Origin: Eutreptiella sp. 'Long Island Sound 2002'
Lineage: Eukaryota > Euglenozoa > Euglenophyceae > Eutreptiales > Eutreptiaceae
DNA length: 64,000 nt
Direction of reading: 5' to 3'
Assembly: GCA_964036045.1 (NCBI GenBank)
Contig: OZ038380.1
Span: forward strand, 11,575,713 to 11,639,712
Made by a program: the position numbers and the translations under genes
Notes under the pieces: model-generated
What the model was told of the DNA's origin: nothing
The model's database searches: none
Seen by the model: only the letters and a program-made list of their open reading frames with translations
Shown: one piece after another, positions 1-10,254 of the stretch
Layout: each line of letters starts with the position of its first letter
Numbering within the stretch: position 1 is the first letter of the stretch

Positions 1-1750
1 CTGCAGTCCCGTCCAGCGGAGGCGGTGGGCTATCCTTCGCAGTATGCGCTGCTGCTGGACCTTGCCTGCCCCCGCCCTCCCCCAAAGGAGCTGGGCCAGC
101 GCCCCCATGTTGTCCCCCACGAGCACCAGGCGCCGCGCTCGTCGCGCCTGCGCATCGTCCAGCGCCACCAGCGTCCCCCACAGCTCAGCCGCCTGCTGCG
201 TGGTCACCCACGCCGGGCACAGCGACAGATCCGCCCCCCCCGGTCCCCAGGAGCCGACGCAGTAGGACGGGTCACTCCCCGTGGTAAGGGCACACCTGGC
301 CGCGTCCACAAACACGCGCACTGCTGGCCCCCCTGCGGTGGTGTCCGGCTCCCAGCCCCGGTAGCACTGGGCTATGGCTTCGCAGAGACCGCGCACCACT
401 GCCGCCGGTGTGCGCCAGGCCCAGCGCGGGCCCCAGCGCAGCCATGACCGGGCACCCGCCAGAAAGCACCCCCCCAGGTTCCCTGGGCGACCCAACCACC
501 CTATTTTCCCTAGTAGCCGCCTCAGGGCGACATAGGTGTATGGCCTGAGGGCCAGCTTCACCCATGCCGCCACCACCGCCGCCACCGCCGATGCCGCCGG
601 CGCCACCCTGCACCCTGCAAGGTCCACATCCTTGCCCATCCATCGCAAGGAGCGCTGCGGCGTGAAGACGGACTTGTCACTGATGAGGAAGCCCGCCTGT
701 CGCAGGAGGCGTGCCGCACTGTCGGTGACAGTGGTCACCTCCCCTGGATCATAACCGACGAAAAGGATGTCGTCCAGGTACTGTACCACCACCACCCCCC
801 CCTTCCCCAGGTCCCGCAGCAGGTCGGAAATAAGGGCCTGGACCAGCCCAGGCGCCTGGTGCCAGCCAAAAGGCACCCGCAGAAAAGCATACGTGTGCCC
901 CTGGGCCGCCACCCGGATGGTGTTTGCCAGGGGGGGGGGGGGGCTCCACACTCCAATAGCAGTTAGCTATGTCCAGCTTGGTGCCCCACAGCCCCCCCCC
1001 CCCTGCCCCACCCACCCTACCCCCCAGGTCCCTGAGGAGGATGGCCAGGCCTTCCAGCGACGGCAGCTTGAAGGGACGGGCCTTGTACTTGCACCCCCGG
1101 TTGAACATCTTCATGTTCACGATCAGGGCGCATTTGCGCTCTGATTTCCACTTGACGAAAACCTCCGCATTCGCATCCCCCCCCACCACGCTGACCAGGC
1201 CCTGGGACGCGAGGGTGGAGAGGAGGGCTGCCACCCGCGGGCAGCGGGAGGGGGGGAGGGGGTGGACACGCCCCCCCGCCCTGCCAAACTCCGGGTCAGC
1301 CCAGTCCTTCCAGACGTGCGGCGGGACTTGTACGCGCCCCGCCTCCCCCAGCCCACGCGCCGCGAGCTCCACAGTGACGCGCGACTGGTCGTTCAGGCGG
1401 GTCGAGGAGCCCCCATCGAGCGGGATCTCGCCCCCCGCCAGCAGGTGCAGCGCCTCCTCCGCCAGCGCCAGGTCCGCGGCCGCTGCCCCCTCCTTCCACG
1501 CCGGGCGATCCACAGCCCACTTGATGGACTCCGCCCACCACGCCTGCAAGAGGGGCAGGACATTGTCAGCAGGGGCCTTCAGGCTGCGCCCCATGTGGTG
1601 CGCCGCCGCCTCCAGGTGGTCGTTCCAGTCGAGGCCGCACCTGGCGCACCGGGCAACTGCCAGCTGCATCTCCAGCCGCTCCGCTGCGCCGTCTCGCCGG
1701 CGCCCCGCCGGGTGCCTGGGTGCCTCTGGTGCTCGCCCTTGCTGGCGTGA
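1..1750 (-). pseudogene. Reverse transcriptase / RNase H of the YR retrotransposon, frameshifted and 3'-truncated
   Basis: It copies element RNA into DNA and degrades the RNA strand. RT motif A (KLDIANCYW) lies near 950-985 and the catalytic motif C (YLDDILFVG) at about 754-780. An RNase H-like domain follows, with VFVDAARC near 300-325, QQAAELW near 190 and VLVGDNMGAL near 115. Motifs A and C are in different frames: the switch falls in a run of 14 G on the plus strand (930-943), where skipping the extra base restores the frame. This may be an inactivating indel or a homopolymer sequencing error. Downstream of that point the frame is open to position 1. The exact start is unclear, because the frame overlaps the end of the recombinase ORF. 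Confidence 0.88.
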
Positions 1751-3266
1751 CTCGGGGCACAGCCGCGGAACGGGGGGCTGCGGTTCGGCGGTCGGCCGCT
1801 CCATTTGCGGCCTGCTTGGCCCGGGGCTTTGGGGCGGGCTCAGCCCGCGGTGCCCGCGCTGCGGGTGCCGACCGGCCGCGGGCCACGGTTCGGTGCACGT
1901 AGGCCTTGCGCTGGCCTTCGCGGGGGTGTCTGGCGGCCCTGCGTGCCACCGTGCCGGGCGACTCGTCACTGGAGGAGCCCAGTATGATGGTCTCCTGCAT
2001 GTCGGAATCGCCACGCAGGCCGGTCCCTTGGCCGCCATGGTTCCCAGCGCGGACATCGGGTGGGGCAGGGGCGGCGTCCGTCCCGTCGGGGCCCCGGGGC
2101 CCAAGCGTGCCGAGCGCCCAGAGCTGGTACGCGTGGACCGGCCGGATCTCGACTCCAAATCCCGGCGTTGGCCAGGGCACGTTGTCGGGCAGGAAGAACT
2201 CCCATCCAGGGGGCGCGCTGGCATACCTGTGCGCCTCCGCTTCGTTGTCCCATCGGCCAGCCACCGCGATGCTGGCGACGGCCGCGCCGAACGCCCGCAT
2301 GGCCGCAGCTCCTCCGCGTCTCCACGCGTGCCACCCCATGGATTCCCACCCCGTGGCAGCCAGCAAGCCATGGATCGCCGCCTGGAGGTCGAACGCGGCA
2401 GCCATAAGCGGCACTGCCGCGGGCCTGCTGGACACCCACGGGTGGGCTGCCATCGCCGCGCGCCACGCTTCGGGCCACGCTCCCAGCCGTACCGTGACCC
2501 AGTCGTCGTCCTTCTTGTCGTCGAAGAACCCCAGCACGCACCGCTTTCGCAAGTCCACGGGCCGTATGCTGGCTGCTTCACCCACCCTGAGGAGAGTGGC
2601 GAAGGAGATGACGGCAAGGCCCAGGCAGAACCAGTCGAGGGTGGTCCTGATGCCCCGGGCCATGAGCCGGAGGGTGACCAGCTCGGCCCATACTTGGGTG
2701 GGTCGTGGCGCGGCAGTGGTGGTGGCGGCACCTCGTGCCATGAGCCAGTGCACGGGCCGCACCGTGGGTCGTATGCATCCCAGCTTCTCCGCCAGGCGAA
2801 GGGCTGATATGACGCCTCGCAGTGTCCCAGGCTGCTGGCCCATGGCGGCGCGTCGGACGAGGTACTGGGACAGTGCCCCCGCCGCGTCCAGCTCGGGCCA
2901 GTGCGCCGCGAATCGGCCCACATCCCTGAGGATTGCTGTCCACCGCTCCACGGTTCCAGGGGACCACCGCCGGATGGCCAGCGCGAGGGGCTCCTCCATG
3001 TAGTTGCCCCACCATAGGCTGTCCACTGCCGACCCCGCGTATCGGAGACCGAGTGCCCCGCCCCCCTCGTCATTGGCGCTTCCCTCGTCGGCGGGCCCAT
3101 CCCTGGCGCTGGGGCCAGGTTCTTCAGCAGCTGGCCGGCGCTGGGGCCGGCCCGGCCGGAAAGGGCGGGGGGGCCTGGGCAGGCGGCGCCGGGCACGGCC
3201 CGCCCACGGCCCAGTGGTTGCGGCCACACCGAAAACATGGGTACGGGGGGGGTCCAGTCGCGTCAT
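1566..3266 (-). CDS. Tyrosine recombinase of the retrotransposon
   Basis: This is the predicted integration enzyme, a tyrosine recombinase that would join a circular DNA intermediate to the genome. The frame is open from 3656, but the part above about 3130 is the overlap with gag. The first Met near the gag end is at 3266 and gives 566 aa. The catalytic signature is complete: Arg in LLRVGEAAS (about 2570-2594), His-x-x-Arg in WHAWRRGG (about 2312-2333), and the nucleophile Tyr in EAHRYAS (about 2217-2235). The conserved catalytic core spans roughly 2000-3000; the last 140 residues are Arg/Ala/Pro-rich and may be linker or an out-of-frame shadow of RT. Whether it is made from its own start or by frameshifting from gag cannot be seen. 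Confidence 0.88.
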   Translation of the reverse strand: MTRLDPPRTHVFGVAATTGPWAGRARRRLPRPPRPFRPGRPQRRPAAEEPGPSARDGPADEGSANDEGGGALGLRYAGSAVDSLWWGNYMEEPLALAIRRWSPGTVERWTAILRDVGRFAAHWPELDAAGALSQYLVRRAAMGQQPGTLRGVISALRLAEKLGCIRPTVRPVHWLMARGAATTTAAPRPTQVWAELVTLRLMARGIRTTLDWFCLGLAVISFATLLRVGEAASIRPVDLRKRCVLGFFDDKKDDDWVTVRLGAWPEAWRAAMAAHPWVSSRPAAVPLMAAAFDLQAAIHGLLAATGWESMGWHAWRRGGAAAMRAFGAAVASIAVAGRWDNEAEAHRYASAPPGWEFFLPDNVPWPTPGFGVEIRPVHAYQLWALGTLGPRGPDGTDAAPAPPDVRAGNHGGQGTGLRGDSDMQETIILGSSSDESPGTVARRAARHPREGQRKAYVHRTVARGRSAPAARAPRAEPAPKPRAKQAANGAADRRTAAPRSAAVPRVTPARASTRGTQAPGGAPARRRSGAAGDAAGSCPVRQVRPRLERPPGGGGAPHGAQPEGPC

Positions 3267-4287
3267 AGGTGCGGCCCGTGCTGTGCGCTGTGTACAGGCT
3301 CTGGCTACCCACGGTACCGAACCCCCCCCGGTACGAGCCCGCAACGGAACCGGCGACTGAGGGGGCCCGCCCCTGGGTACCACTGGCACAGTCCCTGGCC
3401 CAGTGTCCGTGCATGCCACAGCGGAAGCATGCCCCAGGGGGGGCAGGGGCCGGGGCCTGCGCCTGAGCCGGCGCCTGTGTCTGTGTCTGCGCCTGGGTCT
3501 GCGCCTGGGTCTGACTCGGCGTAGGCTGCTGGGCCTGGGCGAACCACCCCTGTGGCGCCGGCCGCGCCGCCGCCCCAGCCGGGTGGGTGGGCGTAGGCTG
3601 GCAGTCCCTGTAGACCACCTTCCACACCGCTTCCACAACCGCATTGCCCCTCCCAACGGGGTCTTCCGCTTTGAGCCAGGTGCTCAGGGCCTGGACGAGC
3701 TCCTGCTGCCAGAGCCAGGGAAGTTGCCCCGCGGTTATCTTGGCTAGTTCTCCCTCGGATAGGGGTGGCACCTTTGGTAGCTGGAGCTCCCGGATGCGAG
3801 CCTCCAGCCGTCGTATCTCCGCCTGCTCCGGGGACTCCTGCGGCTCCTGCGGCTGGTCTTTCGGCGTCTCCTCTGCCTGCTCCCGGGCAGGCGGGCTGGG
3901 CTGCGGCACCGCCTTCCAAGCAGCCGCCTCAACGTCGAGCCGCAGGTCCGTGGATCGCTCAAAGAGGGCCATGTATATGAGGGCCGTCGGGGCGTCCAGC
4001 CCGCCGCCGGCCCACTCCACCGCTCGATCAACGCCCGCCACGGATAGGCCATCCTCCATCAGCCGCTCCTGGTACCGGGCAGCCATGATGCCGGCCTCCG
4101 CGCTTTCCAGGAACCCGTACGCGGTAGCCGCAGCGTGATCTCGCCACCGCTCCCAGCGTGCGTACTCGGGGGTCTTGACGGGGTCCAGGTCCATGTCGTC
4201 CCGGTTGAAAGCCAGCCTGGCCCGCTTTGCCCCCCGGCTCTCCCCACCAGCCGCATCCGATGACCCATTCGATGTATCCCCCGGCAT
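3124..4287 (-). CDS. Gag-like nucleocapsid protein of the retrotransposon
   Basis: A 387-aa protein with a helical N-terminal half and a Gln/Thr/Ala/Pro-rich linker of tandem QTQAQ-type repeats. The C-terminal part has two zinc knuckles: CFRCGMHGHWARDC (canonical CX2CX4HX4C, near 3390-3435) and CFRCGRNHWAVGGPC (CX2CX3HX6C, near 3196-3241). Knuckles of this kind bind element RNA in retrotransposon gag proteins. It is the first ORF of the element, and its 3' end overlaps the recombinase ORF by about 140 nt in another frame. The start at 4287 is the first Met of the open frame. No break is visible, so this copy may be recent. Confidence 0.8.
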   Translation of the reverse strand: MPGDTSNGSSDAAGGESRGAKRARLAFNRDDMDLDPVKTPEYARWERWRDHAAATAYGFLESAEAGIMAARYQERLMEDGLSVAGVDRAVEWAGGGLDAPTALIYMALFERSTDLRLDVEAAAWKAVPQPSPPAREQAEETPKDQPQEPQESPEQAEIRRLEARIRELQLPKVPPLSEGELAKITAGQLPWLWQQELVQALSTWLKAEDPVGRGNAVVEAVWKVVYRDCQPTPTHPAGAAARPAPQGWFAQAQQPTPSQTQAQTQAQTQTQAPAQAQAPAPAPPGACFRCGMHGHWARDCASGTQGRAPSVAGSVAGSYRGGFGTVGSQSLYTAHSTGRTYDATGPPPYPCFRCGRNHWAVGGPCPAPPAQAPPPFPAGPAPAPASC

Positions 4288-6090
4288 GGTAGTAGTCCCC
4301 CCGAAAGCACAGTCAGAAGAAAAGCATCAACGAGGGTCATGGCATCATTGCTGGATCACACATATGTGGTGTGTTGGGTGGCTGTCCAAGTTGGTGGTCT
4401 GGTCTGGTCTGGTCGTGTCGCACATTAGGAGGACGGAATATGCCCCGGTCCGTGGAGCAGGATTTCCCACTTCGTGGGGTCCCAGTGTAGTTTGTGTCGC
4501 TTGGGTAGCGGTCGTAATAGGATTTCCCACAATGTGGGGTCCCATATTTCCCTAGGTCTGTTCCGTTGAAAGTATTGTTGCTGTCGCATTGGTCATGTTT
4601 CTGTATTGTATAGGTCGTGTAGTGCCCGGTGCGCATATTGTTCCAACAGTTGGCGGTTGGACTAGGCCTCAGTGGTACAACAATACTAGGCGCTTGTGCA
4701 TTGTTACGTGGGCTTGTAGGTATTGCGGGTGGGCAGTGTATCATCGGGCGAGGCGTATCGCAGCTACGCTGTCCGCATACAGTGCACGTGCTGCTTGTTT
4801 CATTGTTGTGTATGTATCTATGGTGACTGTGCACCGCTGCGTGGTAGGTCCGTTTCGCCGCAAAAGCTTTGTCAGAGAGGTGTCTCAGGTGCTCCATGGC
4901 ATGCTCTTAATCCTCCTTGGTCTGTGGTACTGCTGTTTCGTGAGAACCGGCATCATAAGGTGTGAACTAGCAGCAACAGGTGTGAACCGGCAACTGCGCT
5001 TCGTGCTGCAGCTAAACATTGGGGGCACATTGGCCAAGGTAACGCGCGGCCCACAGGCGGGTGTGATAGGTCTAGTGCTGCCACAGGGTGTGTGATGCCC
5101 ACCGGTGGAGGGGTAGGGACTCTTGATCATGTTTACCAGGCTGCCGCCACTTGTGCAACAAACAAACCGCACATGGTCCCGGAGTACAGAGTCAATAGGG
5201 TTGGGCATGACTGTCCTTGGCCTTAGCTTGGTATACCATGCCGGTACCAATGTGGACTAGTGCGCCGGTGAGTGCGACTTGCATGGGGGCATGGTGAGCT
5301 GTCGTCGTAGCTGGCACACACCATGGAGGGCACGGTATTGGTGCCGTGCCATGTGCTCTCCGAACTCCACGTTGTACGTGGGGGGCAAGTTGCGCCAAAG
5401 TCATTGCAGGTTACCAAGAAGATCTTCTGGCGTTGTGCTTGGCCACCACTCGGTCACAAAAACCTGCCATGGGTCCCATGTAGAGATCCATAGAGCGCCA
5501 AGGCCACCTTCCACCGCAGGCAGTGGATCAAGCAATGGTGCACCGTGGTGCCATGGTACAGATGACATAACCTACATGTCGGTTTGTGGTGATGCCATGG
5601 TGGCCTCGTGCCATCCCACTTTGCGTGTCCCCATAGCCACTTTATCCATAGCATACACCGCGTGCCGTGTGTGGGGAGCCACAATGTCCAATTGGTACCC
5701 TGGAACCGAGACACCCTCCGGCACTGCAAGATCCATTTGCGCACCGGAGTAGGGGTACACACCCCGCTCATAGTCCCACGGGTTTGTTGGGTTGATAGGC
5801 ATAGTTGTACACTCTTATGATGTGTTTCTTGCAGCTTGGGGTGTGCATGCTTGAAAATAGGTCACATGGAGCTGGTTTGCTGGAAAGAATGCCTATGGTT
5901 GCTTGGCTAGTTGCTGATATCAATCGCAAGGGCAGAAGAATACACTCGTGAAAAGCCGGGTAGGTTAAATTTTGGATTTTTAGACCCCCGTCCCCAAAAA
6001 GACATACCCAGCTATAGGGGGGCTGAGGGGTCAAAATCAGAAAATTGATTGGGGGGTAAATTTGTCGCCCCAACAGATGATTTACAAAGT
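4288..6090. other. Intergenic, 5' flank of the retrotransposon
   Basis: No coding region is supported. GC falls relative to the retrotransposon. A short two-copy repeat, AGGATTTCCCAC followed by GTGGGGTCCCA, lies at 4459-4490 and 4519-4544. It could be part of the element's terminal structure, but this cannot be shown with the other end missing. The 186-aa minus ORF at 4337-4897 has no protein-like pattern. Confidence 0.4.
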
Positions 6091-6097
6091 AACTTCT

Positions 6098-7070
6098 ATT
6101 GCATATTGGCAAGGCACCTCGAAGAGGGAGGGGGCACGGTCCGTCCATAAGTCAACCGATCACAAAATTCCGTTGGAAGCCCCCCACCCCCGTGAGGAAC
6201 GCAAGGTGAGCTGTAAAATATGCTTTACATAGGACATTTGATCATTGTGAATGGTCAGAATGTCAAAAAAATGGTTTTCGTAAATTCTATTGCTTTCAGC
6301 AAGGCACCTCGAAGAGAGGTTGACAGTCAGCCATTCACTCAGGTAGGAAAGCAAGTAGTTAGTTGGGCAATCAGTCGGGCAAGTAGGCAGGCACACAGGC
6401 AGGCCACATCACACCGCTTGGCTTTTTTGAGTGGCGGACTACAACTACGAATAGTGGGGAACCCTAAGTCTATAGGATCAGTCAATGGTTGAATGGTAGA
6501 ACACTTGCCGGACAACCAACTTGGCGTCAGTTTGAATCCTGGCTGGCAATTGCCGGCACGGGCCGATTGACATATAAGCTTTTTTGACCCTACCTTGGTT
6601 CAAATCCTTCTCAGCACACATTTTTGACCGCCCAACCCCACCCCCGCGCCTAAAATGTGGTATGCAATTTCACCGGGATAGAGGGCTCAAAATCAAAAAA
6701 TCCATTGGGGGATCTTTTGTTGAGCAAAAGAAAGATTTTGCACGGGTTAGTCATCCAATATTATGCCTTGGAGTATGCTACACGAACAACCCCCCCAAAG
6801 GGGGGTGTATGACGTCCACGCCTACGCTTGATCTAACAGCCTCTCTTCAAGTTGTCTCCACTTTTGAGGTGTAGAGGGTAGAAAATTGCGTGGGCGGGCC
6901 ATGCCCTATCCCAGTTGGGAGCCCCCAACCCCCCCCCTCCAAACACCCAAATAGGGTGTAAAATACTTAAGGAGGGTTTGAAACATGCTGTACATATGTT
7001 ATTTGATCAGTTTGAATAGTCAAAAGATAAGGAAAAATTGAAATTTTTCCATTCTTGAGCGGCAGATGGT
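6098..7070 (+). repeat. Dispersed repeat R1 cluster (CAAGGCACCTCGAAGAG family)
   Basis: Copies share GGCAAGGCACCTCGAAGAG, then an ATTCTTGAGC...GAAAACTGC block, a run of C before AACACCCAAATAG, and a block ending in ATTTGATCA. Pieces lie at 6098-6320 and 6880-7060, with a stub at 7415-7445. The best full copies are at 38124-38275 and 62127-62430, and an inverted stub is at 61806-61842. The 5' edge is often TTGCCTTCGGCAA, a perfect 5-bp stem with a 3-nt loop. No ORF is carried, so this is probably a non-autonomous mobile repeat. Confidence 0.65.
6475..6640 (+). mobile_element. tRNA-headed SINE-like copy 1
   Basis: A pol III A-box-like segment (GTTGAATGGTAGAAC, about 6488) is followed by a B-box-like GTTTGAATCC (about 6531), the spacing of a tRNA. 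The acceptor and T stems do not pair well, so it is not a working tRNA gene. The 3' part (GGTTCAAATCCTTCTCAGCAC then TTTTTGAC and a C-rich run) resembles the 3' part of the copy at 7605-7775. Confidence 0.45.
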
Positions 7071-7075
7071 GAGAA

Positions 7076-7412
7076 ACTGCTCATGCGGGGCCACGGCTAC
7101 GGAGGCCTACTGGCCACTACCTGGGGCCCCATGGGTGCTAGAGTACCCGCATTGTCACCAAATGATCACCCAAACCCATCCCAAGGGTAGCAGAAGGGTT
7201 TCGAAAAAGTCAAACCCTGAAAATTTTTCAAGTGTCACTTAACAACCCACACAACACAATTTTGGGGCATTTGGGGGGCCATGGCTCGGGCTGCATAGGC
7301 CTAGTGGCTACTTTGTGGGTCCCCATGGGTGCTCAAGTACCCGTATTGTCACCAAATGATCACCCAAACCCATCCCACGGGCGATAGCCAGGTTTCCGAA
7401 AAGATCAAATTC
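7076..7412 (+). repeat. Repeat R2, two units of a roughly 180-bp family
   Basis: Each unit reads through GGGCCTAGTGGCCACTAC-like sequence, CCCATGGGTGCT, AAGTACCCG, ATTGTCACCAAATGATCACC, CAAACCCATCC, and a TTTCGAAAAAGTC-like end. Further units lie at 42005-42170 in the same orientation and at 60320-60791 and 61475-61800 in reverse orientation. No ORF is conserved across copies, so it is a satellite-like dispersed repeat. Confidence 0.75.
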
Positions 7413-7604
7413 TATTGCCTCTAGCAAGGCACCTCAAAGAGAGTGGTAGAACCCCAAATACAGTCAATTAGGCTAACAGTCAGTCAGCCAATCGGTAAGT
7501 CAGTCAGGCAGGCGGGCAATCAATGAGGTAGGATGGCATGCAAGAGAAACAACCAGACGGGTTTTTTTGGTGTCAGCCTGAACCCCCAGAAGAAGCAGAG
7601 GCAA

Positions 7605-7775
7605 TTCCATGCAAGAACGGAGAGTAGTCGAGTGGAAAAACCGTTGCCCTATGAGCGGCGCGGTGCTGGTTCAATTCCCAGACCGAGTCGCCGGCCGCAC
7701 AATGATTTTATCCCTCGGCTACTTTGCAAACCACGATTCAAATTCTAGTAAGCACAAAGTTTTGACACCCCCCCC
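7605..7775 (+). mobile_element. tRNA-headed SINE-like copy 2
   Basis: The A-box-like GAGTAGTCGAGTGG (about 7619) and B-box GGTTCAATTCC (about 7668) are placed as in a tRNA; a 4-bp T-stem can form, but the acceptor does not pair. The tail (GATTCAAATTCTAGTAAGCAC, TTTTGAC, poly-C) matches the tail of the copy at 6475-6640, while the heads differ. That suggests SINEs sharing one 3' end with two tRNA-type promoters. Confidence 0.45.
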
Positions 7776-8156
7776 CCCAACCCCCACCTCCCAAAAAAAG
7801 TGGTGCCCAAATACCAGGGCTCTGAGTGGTCCAAGGAAGTGAGCAACACATTTTAGCCGTAGCAAGCGGCACCAGCACCACTAGCACTAGCACCATGAGC
7901 AGCAATAGCATCAGCAAGCAACAAGCGGTGGAAGAAAACGGAAAGAAAATTGTGTGGGATCACCATGGCTCCCAACCGGCATCCAAGGGGGAATCTTTGC
8001 ACTGCGTGCGCACTGCGCGCTACTTTTAGACTATGTTCCCCCCGAAGAGCCCCCAAGCACACCCCTTGGAAACGCCCTTAGAATTAGGTGACCCAAACTG
8101 CCCCAGCTCAAGAAAGTTGCAAACTACCTTCCCTTAACATAACACACACATGTTCC

Positions 8157-8592
8157 TTACGATGCCCCAGTGCCACATGCGTGGTTTTGGTTGTGAGGAA
8201 GGGGCTCTCTCCTTTCCCTTGCGGTTAGAATCGGATTGGGGTTGAGATTGTGTAGCCACAGGGGGTTGCGAGGACTGAGAGGATTGAGGGAGATTGGAGC
8301 TGGACGAAGCCACATCGGCCCGAGGGGGCGCAGCAACACAAAAGGCATCCAGTGTGTGTTGCCGCTTTTCTAGGACCTGCTGCGCATGTTTTGCTTGTTT
8401 CTTGGCCTCTCTCTCTCTTTTCTCACGGCGCAAACGGTCAATCGCAGGCTGCAGTGTTGGCGCTTCACTGCCGCCTTCAGAGAATGGTTGGCCATCAAGC
8501 CCATCCTCGATAATTACACTTTCCTCATCCCTTGGTAAGTGGTTACCCTTGCCGAACGGCAAGATCTGCTCAATCACCTTTGGCACACCCAA
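8157..8592 (-). pseudogene. Unrecognised coding fragment with a charged helix
   Basis: I do not recognise the family. The minus frame encodes about 145 aa: an acidic start, a strongly charged helix (LRREKREREAKKQAKHAQQV), a short QHTLDAF motif, and a Ser/Gln/Pro-rich low-complexity tail. A GTAAGG donor-like site follows the tail near 8157, and an AG precedes the ATCTTGCCG segment, so it could be an internal exon. Its 3' edge (TTCCTTACGATGCCCCA) is repeated at 9106-9135. That points to a mobile-element gene rather than a host gene. Confidence 0.3.
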
Positions 8593-8639
8593 ACAAAGGG
8601 GGACAAATCAGAAGTCAAAACCTCCGCTAGGGGTCACCA

Positions 8640-9450
8640 TGATGCCCCTCGGGGCCCCTAGTATCTCAAAGTATGGGTCTCTAGTACGGCCGGACGCCCA
8701 AATAGTTGCACTGCGTGCGCACTGCACGCGCACTGCGCTTAAGGCTCCCCCCAAGTCGCTCAAAACGATCGGAGAATAGCTGTGCATCATGGCAAACACA
8801 TTTCACAACTTTTCGAGCCGTCTAGCCCGTTCTGTGGCTGATTTAGGGGGCGTCCTTGCACTACGCGCTACTTTTAGACTAGGTTCCCCCTGAAGAGGCC
8901 ACAGGCATCCCCCTTCCAAAAGCCACAAAATTTAGGTCACCCAAAACACCCTAATTGAAGACAAATGAAAGCTACATTCCCTTCACATCACATCATGCAA
9001 AATGCGGAAAGCCATGAACGGCGATGGTCGCCACCCCGGGTATCCACCCTCAACAACACATATCCTTCTTCCGGTTCAATTGTGCACTCAGTACAAAATC
9101 ATGTTCCTTACGATGCCCCAATGCCACATGCGTGCAAACAAGTGCTCAATATGTGCCCTATAGAAACCATATAGAAACCATGTTTCGACCGATAAAGCCA
9201 TACCACATCGAGGCGCCCCTTGTATGCACCATCCATGGAGCCAATCTCATAATCCGCATAATGTCCCTTTGCCCTTTTGGGCCCCTCACGATGCCATATC
9301 CCCTATGTGGAAGAAGCATCAAAATCTACGCTAGGGGCAACAATAATGCCCCTAGTTTCTCAAAGTATGGGTCTCTAGTACGGCTAGACACCCAAATAGT
9401 TGCATTGCGCACGCACTGCGCTAAGTGCGCTGTGTGCGCCCCCTTAGTGT
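8640..9450 (+). repeat. Dispersed repeat R4 (two copies), GCGC-rich ends
   Basis: Two copies at 8645-8757 and 9345-9448 share TATGGGTCTCTAGTACGGC, CCCAAATAGTTGCA, and an end of alternating GCACTGCGC steps closing on a C-run. Related copies lie at 28950-29048 and, diverged, at 41350-41435. Left-type ends (GGGGGAATCTTTGCACTGCG, GGGGGCG...) occur at 7990, 8847, 28640 and 38279. The layout suggests non-autonomous inverted-repeat elements; no transposase is inside. Confidence 0.5.
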
Positions 9451-10250
9451 CCAAAAAAAGCTGTTGTTAGCCTGTTTTTAGGACGTTCATCAATGTGTCA
9501 GGTAGTCCTAAAAGTTTAGGACGTTCGCCAGTATGTCAAGTAGGTGTTCGCATTGGGGGCGTGTGTGCACACCGTGGGCACAACGCGGGCACGACACGCA
9601 CATTACAAGAAGAAATTGGGGGGTTTTGCTACCATTGGCAATATTCTTGCCTGCACAGACCATCCTACGACCCCACAATGGTCGACAGCCTCATGCTTCA
9701 CCCCACCCCCGGCCCCCAAGCCACCCAAGGCTACCACCCATTGAGATAATGGGCATAGAGTCGGTGAAATGGGTCACATGGGCTATGATTATAATGGTTC
9801 AAGCGGTTAGACCATCGAACCTCGTCCACCACCATACTGAGATATTCGCAAACCTTTATCACCGTTATCTCAACAACCTCACCACGGTGTCCGGAATAAT
9901 TCCGAGACACTAGGAGCTTGCCAATTGTGATGCCAGCTTGTTAGCCTCCTTCCACTTCTTCTGCGCCTTATTTTGTCGCAAGCTCTCCATTTCTTCCGGA
10001 TCGCAAGCCATAGTTCGTACTCAGAATCCAAATCCAAATTCTTGGTAGCTACTACGAAACTGTAGGAAATGATGCAAAAAAAAATGAGGGCGAAGCATGC
10101 AAGCAGCTCATATAAATGCATAACAAGGCTCATTGTTTTTTTTTTCTTCCTCACAGGCTCGTTGTTATTGGTACTAGGCACCACTATGCAGCTTGGGTAT
10201 GGTCCTGTACAAACTTTGTGCACAATGGGCGCATAGTGCGCAATACGCCC
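9451..10250. other. Intergenic
   Basis: No gene is supported. A small minus ORF at 9910-10011 (33 aa, starting MACDPEEMESLRQ and rich in Lys/Gln/Glu) has a helix-like composition. It has no visible partner or splice context, so it is only noted. Confidence 0.3.
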
Positions 10251-10254
10251 CCAA

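Larger units (their letters stand above)
1..4287 (-). mobile_element. Tyrosine-recombinase (DIRS/PAT/VIPER-like) retrotransposon, truncated by the window edge
   Basis: On the minus strand three protein blocks follow one another: a gag-like protein with two zinc knuckles, a tyrosine recombinase, and a reverse transcriptase with RNase H that runs off position 1. No integrase or aspartic protease is visible, and the recombinase carries the Arg, His-x-x-Arg and Tyr signature, so this is a YR retrotransposon rather than a Gypsy or Copia element. The order gag-YR-RT-RH differs from DIRS-1 and Ngaro, where YR is last; as I recall it, trypanosomatid VIPER has this order. GC content is much higher than in the adjacent DNA. 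No terminal repeats could be assigned because one end is outside the window. Confidence 0.9.

Noticed and set aside
969-2807. 612-aa plus-strand ORF
   Set aside because: It lies opposite the recombinase and RT frames, which carry catalytic motifs; high GC keeps the antisense frame open.
4337-4897. 186-aa minus ORF upstream of gag
   Set aside because: Composition is dominated by short repeats and His/Thr/Asn/Pro; no domain or partner.
6475-6560. Functional tRNA gene
   Set aside because: A and B boxes are present, but the acceptor and T stems do not pair; a SINE head explains it better.
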